Of a stretch of 58,027 nucleotides of DNA, positions 24,186 to 33,111 are shown in pieces. Positions within the stretch are counted from its first letter, which is position 1, and every line of letters begins with the position of its first letter. The notes under the pieces are model-generated. The model did not search any database. It worked only from the letters and a program-made list of their open reading frames with translations, and was not told the origin of the DNA. This stretch comes from JBGAPI01 sp044221335 (GTDB lineage: Bacteria; Pseudomonadota; Gammaproteobacteria; Xanthomonadales; Ahniellaceae), in assembly GCA_044221335.1 (NCBI GenBank), contig JBGAPI010000033.1:1-58027 (forward strand), read 5' to 3'. The translations under genes and the position numbers were made by a program.

Positions 24186-25175
24186 CACCCTTCTGACGGC
24201 GCCCGCCGCCTTGCCGAACCAGCGCCGGCAGGCATGCTGGAACGCCGCCGGCTCGGAGAAGCCGAGCAGGTAGCTGACATGGGTCGCGGACAGGCCGCGG
24301 TCGAGGTGCTCGCGGGCGAGGCGGCGGCAGACCTCGTCGCACAGACGCCGGTAGGTCTGGCCCTCGGCGGTCAGGCGTGTACGCAGGGCGTCGGCGCCGA
24401 GGCCGAGCGACTTCGCGGTGGTGGCCAGGGCAGGCTTGCGGCCCCCCAGAAAGTCGCGGGCAAGCAGGTCGCCGACGCGCGCCGTCCATTCGGCGGCTGG
24501 CGCGACGGGCATCTGCTGCGCGGCGACCCGTTCGAGGATGTCGCGCAGGTAGGCGTCGTGGGTCGGCAGTGCCCAGGCCAGACATTGGGCCGGCATCTCG
24601 ATGCGATCGTCATCGGCGGAGAAGCAGGGTGCGACGCCGAAGTGCGCGTGATAGGCCTCGGCGCTGGCCAGCGGCGCATGACGGAAGGCGACGGCGACGA
24701 TCGGCAACGGGCTTCCGAGCGCGCGGCCGAGGAAGCCGACCGTCATCGCGAAATAGTGCTCGGTCAGCCACGGAATGGCCTCGCTCGGCGGCGCGAGCCG
24801 ATAGCGCACCGCGACGTGTCCGCCGCTCGCGACGGTCGCCATCCGCTCTGCGGGACTGACCGAACCGAAATAGTCGCAGCCGGCGGCGAGCGCCGCGCCG
24901 ACGGTCGCACTGCGCAGCACCAGATGGGTCAATACGTGCATCTGGCCGGCTGGGAAGCGCTCGTGCAGGTTGAGTCCGACCGCAGCGTCGACCCGCGCCG
25001 CGCGCTGCCACAGCGCGGCGAACACCGGCCAGGGCGTGCGCAGGTCGGCGCCGGCGAGCGCAGCACGGTCGGCCGGAATCGCGGCGATCAGGTCGTCGCA
25101 CGGCGCCCCGGCCTGGTCGAGGACCTCGACCAGGAAGCGGGTGGCGATCGAGCTCGTTCGTTGCGCGTCGGCCAT
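24183..25175 (-). CDS. AraC-family transcriptional regulator
   Basis: The 330-residue protein has an N-terminal AraC-binding-like domain of the OruR/ArgR-like type (VEVLDQAGAPCDDLIAAIPA, WPVFAALWQRAARVDAAVGL, residues about 10-200). The C-terminal DNA-binding domain is at about 235-330, with two helix-turn-helix units: ALATTAKSLGLGADALRTRL and ATHVSYLLGFSEPAAFQHAC, followed by RRWFGKAAGAVRR. The usual final P-x-x-F/Y-R is altered. It is divergent from the fatty acid hydroxylase-like gene at 25233 and probably controls it. The inducer is unknown. Confidence 0.9.
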   Translation of the reverse strand: MADAQRTSSIATRFLVEVLDQAGAPCDDLIAAIPADRAALAGADLRTPWPVFAALWQRAARVDAAVGLNLHERFPAGQMHVLTHLVLRSATVGAALAAGCDYFGSVSPAERMATVASGGHVAVRYRLAPPSEAIPWLTEHYFAMTVGFLGRALGSPLPIVAVAFRHAPLASAEAYHAHFGVAPCFSADDDRIEMPAQCLAWALPTHDAYLRDILERVAAQQMPVAPAAEWTARVGDLLARDFLGGRKPALATTAKSLGLGADALRTRLTAEGQTYRRLCDEVCRRLAREHLDRGLSATHVSYLLGFSEPAAFQHACRRWFGKAAGAVRRV

Positions 25176-25176
25176 C

Positions 25177-25186
25177 TGTGATCACA
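25177..25186. promoter_or_regulatory. Perfect palindrome TGTGATCACA in a divergent promoter region
   Basis: The 10-base perfect palindrome lies two bases upstream of the AraC-type start codon, within the 57-base gap to the divergent hydroxylase gene. It may be an operator for autoregulation. The half-site resembles CRP/Clp TGTGA, but the normal 6-base spacer is missing. Confidence 0.3.
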
Positions 25187-25232
25187 TCGGCGCCAGTTCG
25201 GATCATCGACAGCGGGGCGAGTCCGGTCAATC

Positions 25233-26150
25233 GTGCGCTACCTTCGCCGGAGTGCCGCCATGCTCGCATTCGTCGCCGCCCATCCCGCCCTCTGCGTGGC
25301 CGTGGTCATGCTCGGGTTCGCGCTGCTGGAATGGCGCAACGGCGCTCTTCGGCCGTCCACCGAAACCGCCGAGGACGCGCCGCTGGAGGCAGCGATCACC
25401 CTGCTGTTCGCGGCGGTGATCTATCCGATGGTGCTGCTGCTGGTCGGCCACCTCGGCCGGACCTGGGCGCCGGACGCCGCCGGCATCCTCGCCGGTCTGC
25501 CGGGCTGGCAGATGGTGCTGCTCTTCCTGCTGGCCGATGACCTGACCCAGTACTGGTGGCACCGGGCCTCGCACACGCCGCTGCTGTGGCCGCTGCACCG
25601 CGCCCACCACTCGGCGCCGTACATGAGCGTGCGCATCGTCTACCGCAACAATTTCTTCTACTACGCGATGATGCCGGGGATGTGGCTGTCGTCGATCCTG
25701 GTGTACCTGGGCCTAGGCGCCGTGTATCCCTTCTACCTGGTGGTCAAGCTTGCGGTGATCTGCGGGGCGCACAGTTCGGTGCGCTGGGACGCGCCGCTCT
25801 ACCGCATCGCCTGGCTGCGCCCGCTGGCCTGGGTCCTGGAGCGGACGATCTCGACGCCGGCCACCCACTTCGCCCATCACGCGATGTTCGACGACGACGG
25901 TGTCGGCCACTACAAGGGCAACTTCGGGAATCTCCTGTTCGTCTGGGACCAGTTGTTCGGAACCGCGCATTTCAGCCGCCAGTACCCGTCGCAGGTGGGA
26001 CTGGTCGATGATTTCATCCATGGGCCCGAGCCCTGGACCGTGCAGCTGTTCTATCCGCTGGTGAAGAGCTCGCGGGAGGCGTCGGCGTTGGCGGAGGCCC
26101 CCGTCATCGTGGAGCGGAGGGCGCCGGACGCAATGGCGCCTGAGGCGTAG
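25233..26150 (+). CDS. Fatty acid hydroxylase/sterol desaturase superfamily membrane protein
   Basis: 305 residues from GTG 25233, or 296 from ATG 25260 (MLAFVAAHPALCVAVVMLG). Four to five membrane segments are visible. The histidine clusters of the diiron superfamily are present: DDLTQYWWHRASH (HxxxH), PLWPLHRAHHSA (HRAHH), and THFAHHAMFDDD with HYKGNFG. These enzymes hydroxylate or desaturate lipids at an integral-membrane di-iron site. The substrate is not predictable. The gene is divergent from an AraC-type regulator. Its TAG stop is the start of a half copy of the dispersed repeat. Confidence 0.85.
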   Translation: MRYLRRSAAMLAFVAAHPALCVAVVMLGFALLEWRNGALRPSTETAEDAPLEAAITLLFAAVIYPMVLLLVGHLGRTWAPDAAGILAGLPGWQMVLLFLLADDLTQYWWHRASHTPLLWPLHRAHHSAPYMSVRIVYRNNFFYYAMMPGMWLSSILVYLGLGAVYPFYLVVKLAVICGAHSSVRWDAPLYRIAWLRPLAWVLERTISTPATHFAHHAMFDDDGVGHYKGNFGNLLFVWDQLFGTAHFSRQYPSQVGLVDDFIHGPEPWTVQLFYPLVKSSREASALAEAPVIVERRAPDAMAPEA

Positions 26151-26182
26151 GGCGCGCACCGCGCACTATTGCGAGGCGCCTC
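26148..26182. repeat. Half copy of the TAGGGCG dispersed repeat
   Basis: TAGGGCGCGCACCGCGCACT at the stop codon of the hydroxylase gene, followed by ATTGCGAGGCGCCTCG. Only the left half of the element is present. The next gene runs in the same direction, so there is no convergent partner here. Confidence 0.6.
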
Positions 26183-26252
26183 GACATCAGCCGCCTGGAT
26201 GCGGCGCTTCGTCATCTCGGCTGAAGTTCCGGCAACCCGGCACAATGGGCGC

Positions 26253-27086
26253 ATGCCCACGCCGCTCGAACCGATCGCCGTCCCCGGCGACATGCACGCC
26301 CTCCGCCAGGGAGCGGGTTCGCCGCTGGTTCTGGTCCACGGAGCTCTCGGCGATTGCAGGCAATGGCAAGCGATCGCCGAGCTGCTTTCGGAACGCCAAG
26401 AGGTCTGGTCGCTCAGCCGCCGCCACCACTGGCCGACCCCGCCGCCGCGGCACGACGCGCCCTACAGCGTCGACCGCCAGGCCGATGAGCTCGTCACTTT
26501 CCTCGCATCGCTCCCCGCGCCCGCCGACGTCGTCGGCCATTCCTACGGCACCGCGGTCGCGCTGGTCGCGGCGACGCGCTCTCCGGAGCGCTTCCGGCGC
26601 CTGGTGCTGATCGAGCCGGCGCACGTCTCGCTGCTGCCGGGAATCGATGCCGAGCTTGAGCGCGAGATCGACGACCGCGCCCGGATGCTCGCCGGGATGC
26701 ACGCCGACATCGCCGCCGGCCATGACGACGATGCGGCACGGCGACTGATCGACTGGGTGCAGGGCGGGCCCGGCGGATTCGCCGCGCTGCCGGCAGCCAC
26801 GCGATCGCAGCTGCTGGACAACGCCGCGACGCTGGCGCCGGCGTATTCGAATCCGGTCGCGCCATTGACGCCCGACGAGCTGGCGCGGGTGGCGATGCCG
26901 GTGCTGACGGTCGTCGGCTCGAAGACCCGGCACTACTACCGCGCCTGCGCCGAGGGGGTGGTCGCGAAACTGGCGGACGCGCGGATGGCGACGATTCACG
27001 GGGCCTCGCACATGCTGACCGTCGAGCGCCCATCCGAGGTCGCGCAGCAGATTCGTGATTTTTCCGTGGTCGACTTCCGGCGATGA
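26253..27086 (+). CDS. Alpha/beta-hydrolase fold protein
   Basis: About 277 residues from ATG 26253 (MPTPLEPIAVPGDMHALRQG). The oxyanion strand reads LVLVHGALGDCRQWQ. The nucleophile elbow is VVGHSYGTAVAL with Ser in GHSYG (about residue 95). The catalytic His is in IHGASHMLTVERP near the C-terminus, and the acid residue is probably in the LTVVGSKTRHYY region, where the usual Asp is replaced by Ser/Lys. Members are esterases, haloalkane dehalogenases or C-C hydrolases. The substrate is unknown. It stands between two repeat elements. Confidence 0.85.
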   Translation: MPTPLEPIAVPGDMHALRQGAGSPLVLVHGALGDCRQWQAIAELLSERQEVWSLSRRHHWPTPPPRHDAPYSVDRQADELVTFLASLPAPADVVGHSYGTAVALVAATRSPERFRRLVLIEPAHVSLLPGIDAELEREIDDRARMLAGMHADIAAGHDDDAARRLIDWVQGGPGGFAALPAATRSQLLDNAATLAPAYSNPVAPLTPDELARVAMPVLTVVGSKTRHYYRACAEGVVAKLADARMATIHGASHMLTVERPSEVAQQIRDFSVVDFRR

Positions 27087-27213
27087 CCTGGCTTGCTTGA
27101 TTCCGACGGGCGCCGGCCGCACTCCGGATGGCCGTCGCTCCCCTGGCATTCGCTCGGCGCGGCGGGACGCCGACCAAACGATCGCGCCGATCGACTTCGA
27201 CCGGCTTGGTCCG

Positions 27214-27307
27214 TGGGAGCGGCGCAAGCCGCGATGCAAGAGGGCCGCGAGCCTCGACCGCGAGGCGACAGTCGATTTCGCGTGCATCGGGTCTCTCGCC
27301 GCTCCCA
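27214..27307. repeat. Diverged TGGGAGCGGC...GCCGCTCCCA element
   Basis: The 94-base element has ends matching the 24107 family, with A changed to G in the outer trinucleotide (TGGGAGCGGCGCAAGCCGCG and CTCGCCGCTCCCA). An inner hairpin GGCCGCGAGCCTCGACCGCGAGG is visible. It lies in the 287-base gap between the hydrolase and the convergent secreted-protein gene, away from either stop codon. Confidence 0.6.
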
Positions 27308-27355
27308 TCGGAGCGTCGCGGCTTCCGCCACTTCCACTGCTGGACGTCGAGGCAC

Positions 27356-27376
27356 AGGCGCGCAGTGCGCGCCCTA
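27356..27376. repeat. Half copy of the CGCCCTA dispersed repeat
   Basis: GCGCGCAGTGCGCGCCCTA is the right half of the TAGGGCG element. Its CTA (27374-27376) is the complement of the TAG stop of the minus-strand secreted-protein gene. Confidence 0.6.
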
Positions 27377-29830
27377 CGGCAGGACTTCGACGCGATTGCT
27401 GGCGCCACCAAGATTCCGATTGAGCGTGATCCAAAGCTCCTGGCTCCCCGCCCGCACCGACGGGAAGTAGTCGACGTCCTGCTGCAGCACCGCGTTGTTG
27501 TAGCGCACCGTCGTCGGCAGTGCCGCGCTGGTCCAGCCGGATATCACCACGATGGGATGCGGCAGCGAACCGGTTGCGACGCTGAAGTTCACGTCGATCC
27601 GCCCCGCCGTCGCGGGCACGGTCGAAGCACTGATCGCCCAGACGCCGTAGACGTGGTTCCAGCCGGCCGGCGAGTAGCCGACGGTGTCGCTGCGGCCGGG
27701 GCCGCCGACGCCGCCCATGCGCACGGTGCCGATCGTTGCGCTGACGGCCGTCGCCTGCACCGTCTCCATCTCGGCGACGACGGACCCGACCGGGTCGAGC
27801 GTGTGCTGGCCGAGCACGACGTAGGTCGCGTAGCTTTCGCGCGGCCAGCCGCTGCGGTTCGCGCCGAAGCCATGCTCCGGATAGCTGGCCTGCCCGAGGA
27901 AGCCGAAGTTGGTTCCCCAGGCGAGCCGGGTGTTGTTGGTGACGTCGGCGTTGCTGCCGCCGATCGCCTGGCCGAACGAGTAGTTGATCGACTGGTAGGG
28001 CCAGTTGTAGCTGCACGGCATAGCATGCGCGGCGCTGCCTGGAAATTCGCCGCCCGCGGCGCAGGCGTTGCCGGCGGCGCTGGTCGTGTTCCAGCGACCG
28101 GTTCCGAAATAGCCGCCAGCGTCCTGCTGGACGATCGTGCGGGTCTGGACGGTGCCCATGGTGGCGTCGACCGCGGTGGTCCACAGCTTCACGTAGGGGA
28201 TGGTGTTCGGCGTGTTCCAGGTCCAGGCGCTGTTGTAGCTGACCGGCGTGCTGGTGCTCGCGAACTTCCAGCGATCTCCCCAGCCGACGCCGGCGACGAC
28301 GCTGTGCGCGCCCTCGGTGGCGGCGCCGTCGAACAGCAGTTCGCCGTAGGGTGCGCGGCTGTCGTCCTCGATCCGGTCCACCGGCACGATCGGGTTCATG
28401 CCGGAGCCGAACAGGTCCCAGGTCAGCGACCACAGCGGATGATCGCGGCCGGTCGCCACCAGCCAGTCGATCGTCACCGGAACGTTGAACTGCTGCGCCG
28501 GCGCGCCGGTGGTGCAGTAGCGCGGGTAGTTCTGGGTGAAGCGCAGGATCGCGTGGTGGCGGCCGCTGAACACCCGGCTCCAGGTGCCTGGCGTGAAGTG
28601 CCCGAGGCTGGAGCTGTCCCCGCCGCCGGTGCAGAAGTTCTCGCTGTTGGCGTGCGACACCACATAGCCGAAGCCGGACGCGAACGAGCCGGAGGCGCGC
28701 ACGATCCGCGTGCCCGCCGCGGTCTCGTATTCGACGCGCCGGAGTTCGCCGCCGCGCGTGCCGCCCGGACCGTTCTGGTCGTTGTGCGCGAGCACCGCCT
28801 TGCGCGCCTTGCCCGCCGCGTCGCACCAGCTGTAGCGTTCCGACAGCATGCCGTCGTAGGTGATGTCGTTCTCGATCCCGAGCAGGCAGGACGGAAGTGC
28901 GTCGTCGTCGATGATGCTCAGTGTCGCCGCGGCCTGCGCACCCAGGGTTGCGCCGCCACTGGGGTTGGCAATCGCGAGCTGCACGGTCTCGGCGCCCTCC
29001 ACCAGGGCGTCCTGCAGGATCGTCACGGCAAAGCTCTTGCTGGTGGCATCGCCGTCGGCCCAGTTCAGGGTGCCGCTCGCGGCCTGGTAGTCGAGGCCGG
29101 CCAGGGCCGTGCCGTTGCTGGTCGCGAAATCGACCGAGACGGCGCCACTGCTGCCACCGACCCGTTGCACGGCGATCGTCGCGCTGCCGCCCCCTTCGCC
29201 GACCGACACCGCGGCGCTCGCGAACTGCAACTGTCCGGGCGCTGGTGCAACCACATCCTCGAAGCTGTCGCGGAACAGCGGCGTTCCGGCGGCGACGAGG
29301 CTGACGTCGTCGATGTACAGCGTCGGCTGGACACCGCCGACGGCGCCGGTCTGGAGATCGATGCGGTCGAAGCTGCCGTCGTTGGTGAAGGCGAGGGCGG
29401 ACAAGGGCACGTCGATCTGGCGCCACGCACCGGCCACGATCGCGTTGCCGGCGATGTAGGGCGTGAGGTCGACCGAGGCCGCCAGCACGGGCGTGGAGAC
29501 CGCGTTCGAGTTCGTCTGCAACAGCAGCGCGAGCGTCTGTCCGCCGCTGGCGCCGCCGTGCACGAACAGCCGCAGGGCGGAGTAGCTGCTGCGCTGGAAG
29601 GTGCCGGAGGGATGGGCGAGCGACACCGCGTTGAAGCTGGCGTTTCCCGTGAATGCGATCGACGGCGCGCCGTCGTGGAAGGGAGTCGCGTTGGCGAGGT
29701 CGCTGCCGCCACCATAGGAGAAGTCGGCGAAGGCGTTGTCGAGGCCGTTGCCATAGATGCCGAGGTCCTGTGCCGAGGTATTCGCCGTGGCCAGCAGGAG
29801 GAGCGGCAGGAGAAGGCAGCGCATGCGCAT
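27374..29830 (-). CDS. Large secreted protein with carbohydrate-binding-like and Calx-beta domains
   Basis: The 818-residue protein starts MRMRCLLLPLLLLATANTSA, a signal peptide. Residues about 25-185 form a beta-rich, CBM-like domain (YIAGNAIVAGAWRQIDVPLS, FDRIDLQTGAVGGVQPTLYI then DDVSL). This domain ends with LFRDSFED, an internal copy of the F-x-D-x-F-E motif. A Calx-beta domain follows (about 198-297; VSVDFATSNGTALAGLDYQA, GAETVQLAIANPSGG). The rest (300-818) contains paired cysteines and a Trp-rich region and has no family I recognise. It is exported and possibly calcium-binding through the Calx-beta domain. The function is unknown. Confidence 0.75.
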   Translation of the reverse strand: MRMRCLLLPLLLLATANTSAQDLGIYGNGLDNAFADFSYGGGSDLANATPFHDGAPSIAFTGNASFNAVSLAHPSGTFQRSSYSALRLFVHGGASGGQTLALLLQTNSNAVSTPVLAASVDLTPYIAGNAIVAGAWRQIDVPLSALAFTNDGSFDRIDLQTGAVGGVQPTLYIDDVSLVAAGTPLFRDSFEDVVAPAPGQLQFASAAVSVGEGGGSATIAVQRVGGSSGAVSVDFATSNGTALAGLDYQAASGTLNWADGDATSKSFAVTILQDALVEGAETVQLAIANPSGGATLGAQAAATLSIIDDDALPSCLLGIENDITYDGMLSERYSWCDAAGKARKAVLAHNDQNGPGGTRGGELRRVEYETAAGTRIVRASGSFASGFGYVVSHANSENFCTGGGDSSSLGHFTPGTWSRVFSGRHHAILRFTQNYPRYCTTGAPAQQFNVPVTIDWLVATGRDHPLWSLTWDLFGSGMNPIVPVDRIEDDSRAPYGELLFDGAATEGAHSVVAGVGWGDRWKFASTSTPVSYNSAWTWNTPNTIPYVKLWTTAVDATMGTVQTRTIVQQDAGGYFGTGRWNTTSAAGNACAAGGEFPGSAAHAMPCSYNWPYQSINYSFGQAIGGSNADVTNNTRLAWGTNFGFLGQASYPEHGFGANRSGWPRESYATYVVLGQHTLDPVGSVVAEMETVQATAVSATIGTVRMGGVGGPGRSDTVGYSPAGWNHVYGVWAISASTVPATAGRIDVNFSVATGSLPHPIVVISGWTSAALPTTVRYNNAVLQQDVDYFPSVRAGSQELWITLNRNLGGASNRVEVLP

Positions 29831-29946
29831 GGTGCACCTGCCAGGGGCGGGACGGTCATGCTATCCCGCATCAGGGCCGATCGCGATGTCGGCGACGCAC
29901 CCCCCGACATCCGCAACGCGCTGTCGTGACGGAGGTTGGCGGATCG

Positions 29947-29976
29947 GGCGCTGCGGGGAGGGCCCTGCGCAGCGCC
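29947..29976 (-). terminator. GC hairpin downstream of the 29984 gene
   Basis: The nine-base arms GGCGCTGCG/CGCAGCGCC flank an 12-base loop, seven bases beyond the stop codon of the 29984-31804 gene. There is no T-run, so it may be a weak terminator or a transcript-stabilising hairpin. Confidence 0.45.
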
Positions 29977-29983
29977 TGAAGTC

Positions 29984-31804
29984 TCATTCGAAGTCGTCGA
30001 TGAACAGCACCGCCGATGCCGAAACCGTGTAGTAGAAGTGGTACAGCTGGGGGTTGGCGACTCCCTGCTGGTTCACGGTGCACCGCACTTCGGCATCCTG
30101 CGCGTTGCCCTGGGTCTCGAAGGCGACGCCGATCGCCTTCGGCGTGTCGCCGGTCGCGACCACCTGCGACTTGTTGGCGGTGATCGTCACGGCACCGGCC
30201 GCCTCGAAGCAGTCGACCGCCGTGCTGGCGCCGACGTTGCCGCCCGACGCACTGAGATGGATGGTGTCGGTGAGGATCTCGCCGGTCATGGTGCCGAACA
30301 GCGCGGTCGTGCTGCCCTCCTGGGGCGCGTCGGCGATCACCGTCGGTCCCATCAGGGTGCCCGCCGGGGCCTGGAAGGCGTAGGTGAGCGTGCCCGGAAG
30401 GCCGCCGGTCGGTGTGGCCACGCACTGGACAGCGCCGGTCTGCGGCTGGCTCGAGAGGACGAAATAGACCTTCATCACCAACGGTGTTCCGCCGACCGCA
30501 ACGGTCTGGCTGCCGTTGGTGAAGATCTTCACCGTGCCATTCGTGACGGTGCAGACCAGTGACGTCGTTCCCTGGTTGGAGCCGCCGGCCGCGCCGAAAC
30601 TGACGGTCGCGAAGGTCGCATCGGTGGCCTTGCCGCCGGGCAGGGTCGTGGTGCTGGCATTGGCCGGCGACAGCGCGCTGATCGTCGGGCCGACATTCGG
30701 GACCGGGTCCGCCTCCACGGCGCCACGATCGACGGTGCCGTTGCTGACGCGCGGGTTGCCGCGGAAGTCGATGCTCGCGAGGCCGCCGAGCGGGCTGTTG
30801 CTGCCGGAGTCGCGCAGCGGCGACTGGTTGTCCGGGATCCTCACGTTGCCGACGCCGCTCCACTTCGGGTCGCCCGTGGTGGTGCCGATCTCGGAGCTGG
30901 GGACGCCGGTCAGCTTCACCGTGCCGAAATGGTTGTAGCGCAGCGTGAGGCCGGTTGCCGCGGGCGAATAGAACTGGAAGGTGGTGGCCGCGGTCGAGGT
31001 GTTGTCGGCGATCGCGTTGTTCGCCAGCGTCACGACGCCGGTGGCGCTGAGCCCGGAGTCGGACGAGGTGCCGTGGTTGTTGTAGACCGTGGCGTTCGAC
31101 AGGACCGCGTAGGCGGAGCCGGTGGCGCCGATCGACAGGCCGCCGGAGCTGTTCGCGCCGCCGCCATTGTTGTCGTGCACGATCAGGTTGCGCGCCTTGG
31201 CCACGCCGGAGACGTTCTGGGAGATCCGCACGGCGGAGTTCGATCCGGCGTTTGAGCTTCCGGCCACCACCAGCAGGTTTTCCACCAGCAGCGACGAGGT
31301 CGAGCCGCCGTTGACGATCCAGTCGAATCCGCTGATCTCGCCGATGTTGTTCGCGAAGCCGCGGGTCAGCGTGAGATTGCGGATCACCACGTCGCCGAGG
31401 AGCGGATCGGCGCCGTTGACGACGACGCTCAGCACCGGACCGATGTATCCCGCATCGAGCACGGTCGACTGCGGGTCGTTCGAGGTCTGGGCCGCGCAGC
31501 TGTTGCCGGCGCTCCAGCCGCCGCTCAGCGTCAGCCCGGCGGTGAGGTCGTTCGCGCCGGGCTGGTAGCTCCAGCGCGTGCTGCCGTTGGCCTTCGAGGA
31601 GCCGCTCAAGGTGCCCTGGACGACACGGATCTCGTCGTCGGCGCCGTTGCCGGCGGCACTGGTCAGCGCGGAGTCGAGCTGCGCGCCGGTGCTGACGCAG
31701 TAGATCGTCGCATGGGCGGGCGTGATGGCCGCGGCCAGCGACAGCAGGAGGGCGACACGCGGCAGCTGCCGCGGAATTCTGGTGACGGGACGGGGATGAT
31801 TCAT
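29984..31804 (-). CDS. Secreted beta-helix-type protein ending in FIDDFE
   Basis: The 606-residue protein starts at ATG 31804 (MNHPRPVTRIPRQLPRVALL) and has a signal peptide ending HA-TIYC. Residues about 30-370 contain serial Asn/Gly/Val-rich repeats (VVIRNLTLTRGFANNIGEIS, NVSGVAKARNLIVHDNNGGG, AVLSNATVYNNHG) and then LRDSGSNSPLGGLASIDFRG, typical of right-handed parallel beta-helix, PMP-like proteins. Two beta-domains of about 100 residues, each with conserved Cys (LVCTVTNGTVKIFTNGSQTV; DCFEAAGAVTITANKSQVVA), form the C-terminal half. The last residues are LFIDDFE. It is likely surface-exposed or secreted. No enzymatic motif is identified. Confidence 0.75.
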   Translation of the reverse strand: MNHPRPVTRIPRQLPRVALLLSLAAAITPAHATIYCVSTGAQLDSALTSAAGNGADDEIRVVQGTLSGSSKANGSTRWSYQPGANDLTAGLTLSGGWSAGNSCAAQTSNDPQSTVLDAGYIGPVLSVVVNGADPLLGDVVIRNLTLTRGFANNIGEISGFDWIVNGGSTSSLLVENLLVVAGSSNAGSNSAVRISQNVSGVAKARNLIVHDNNGGGANSSGGLSIGATGSAYAVLSNATVYNNHGTSSDSGLSATGVVTLANNAIADNTSTAATTFQFYSPAATGLTLRYNHFGTVKLTGVPSSEIGTTTGDPKWSGVGNVRIPDNQSPLRDSGSNSPLGGLASIDFRGNPRVSNGTVDRGAVEADPVPNVGPTISALSPANASTTTLPGGKATDATFATVSFGAAGGSNQGTTSLVCTVTNGTVKIFTNGSQTVAVGGTPLVMKVYFVLSSQPQTGAVQCVATPTGGLPGTLTYAFQAPAGTLMGPTVIADAPQEGSTTALFGTMTGEILTDTIHLSASGGNVGASTAVDCFEAAGAVTITANKSQVVATGDTPKAIGVAFETQGNAQDAEVRCTVNQQGVANPQLYHFYYTVSASAVLFIDDFE

Positions 31805-32019
31805 GGTGGCGGTCGCTCGGGAGTGGACCACAGCAGGGACGGGATTTCCGCGGATTTCGGACACCGCGGCGGTCCCGGGACCGGCGCCGCCGGAGGATCG
31901 GCGACTCGCGGTCCGCGAATTTTTCGACCGCACGCGCGATGGCAGGGCGTCCGGTACTCGACGCCTTCCCGCCGCTCGTGCCAATGTCGAGGGCTAGCTA
32001 CGGAAAAAGACTCTCTGCC

Positions 32020-33111
32020 ATGGTCGATCGTTGGAATCGCGGTGCGTTCTTGCTCCTGGCGGGGCTGCTGGCCGCCGGCCTCGCGGCCTGCTCGAAGTCC
32101 GAGTCGACCGCGCCGGCGCCGTCCGCTGCCCTCGCCGTGACCACGGTGAAAGCCGAGCGGCGTCCGCTGCGCCGCACGGTGGTCGCCACCGGTCCGATCG
32201 CTCCGTGGCAGGACATGCAGCTCGGCGTCGAGCTCAACGGTCTCAGGGTGATGGAACTCAACGTCGATGTCGGCCAGCGGGTGAAGAAGGGCGACGTGCT
32301 GCTGGTGCTCGACCATCGCACCTTCGACAACGACCTGCGCGAGGCCGAGGCGGCGGTCGTCGAGGCGCGCGCCGCGCTGGCGCTGGCCGACGCCAACCTG
32401 AAGCGCGCGCAGGCCATGGCCGACAAGCACTGGATGAGCGGCAGCGACATGGACCAGTTGAAGGCCCAGCGCGACCAGGCCGACGCGCGGGTCGGTACCC
32501 GCATCGCCGCGCGCGACAGTGCCGCGGTGCGACGGCAGATCTGCGATCTGCGCGCGCCCGACGACGGCGTCGTGTCGGCGCGGCTGGTGCAGCCGGGACA
32601 GGTGGTGATGGCAGGCTCGGAGCTTCTGCGCCTGACCCGCCGAGGGCTTCTGGAGTGGCGCGCGGAGCTCGCCGAGGCCGAGCTCGCGCGGGTCGTCGTC
32701 GGCGCGAGGGTCGAGCTCGCGGATCCGACCGGTGGCACCGTCGGCGGCATCGTGCGTGCGGTGTCGCCGGGCCTGTCGCCGACGACCCGCACCGCGACCG
32801 TCTATGTCGACCTGCCCGACCCGGGCCACCTCGCCGCCGGCGCCGTGGTCGAGGGGCGCGTGCTGCTCGGCGAGGCCGATGCGCTGACCGTGCCGGCCGC
32901 CACCGTGGTGAGACGCGACGGCTACCCCTACGTGTTCCGGGTCGACGCCGGCGGACGGGCGAACCGTGCGCGGATCCGCCTCGGCGCAAGCGACGGCGAT
33001 CATGTCGAGGTGCTCGAGGGTCTCGCCGCGGGCGACGCGGTCGTCGCCAGTGGCGTAGGCTTCCTTGCCGACGGCGATCCCGTGCGGGTGGTGGCGGACG
33101 CCGCGAAATGA
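32020..33111 (+). CDS. RND efflux periplasmic adaptor lipoprotein
   Basis: About 363 residues from ATG 32020 (MVDRWNRGAFLLLAGLLAAG); an ATG at 31984 is possible. The lipobox is LAAC. The lipoyl/barrel-sandwich halves are VMELNVDVGQRVKKGDVLLV and ICDLRAPDDGVVSARLVQPG, flanking a helical hairpin (NDLREAEAAVVEARAALALA). Beta-barrel and membrane-proximal domains follow. It would link an inner-membrane RND permease to an outer-membrane channel. The stop overlaps the permease start by 4 bases (ATGA). Because the permease is disrupted, the adaptor may now be an orphan. No outer-membrane factor gene is nearby. Confidence 0.92.
   Translation: MVDRWNRGAFLLLAGLLAAGLAACSKSESTAPAPSAALAVTTVKAERRPLRRTVVATGPIAPWQDMQLGVELNGLRVMELNVDVGQRVKKGDVLLVLDHRTFDNDLREAEAAVVEARAALALADANLKRAQAMADKHWMSGSDMDQLKAQRDQADARVGTRIAARDSAAVRRQICDLRAPDDGVVSARLVQPGQVVMAGSELLRLTRRGLLEWRAELAEAELARVVVGARVELADPTGGTVGGIVRAVSPGLSPTTRTATVYVDLPDPGHLAAGAVVEGRVLLGEADALTVPAATVVRRDGYPYVFRVDAGGRANRARIRLGASDGDHVEVLEGLAAGDAVVASGVGFLADGDPVRVVADAAK

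Noticed and set aside
26187..29837. A 1216-codon open frame on the minus strand opposite and beside the hydrolase and secreted-protein genes
   Set aside because: It is an Arg/Pro-rich shadow frame caused by high GC. The 27374-29830 frame has a signal peptide, a Calx-beta domain and normal composition.
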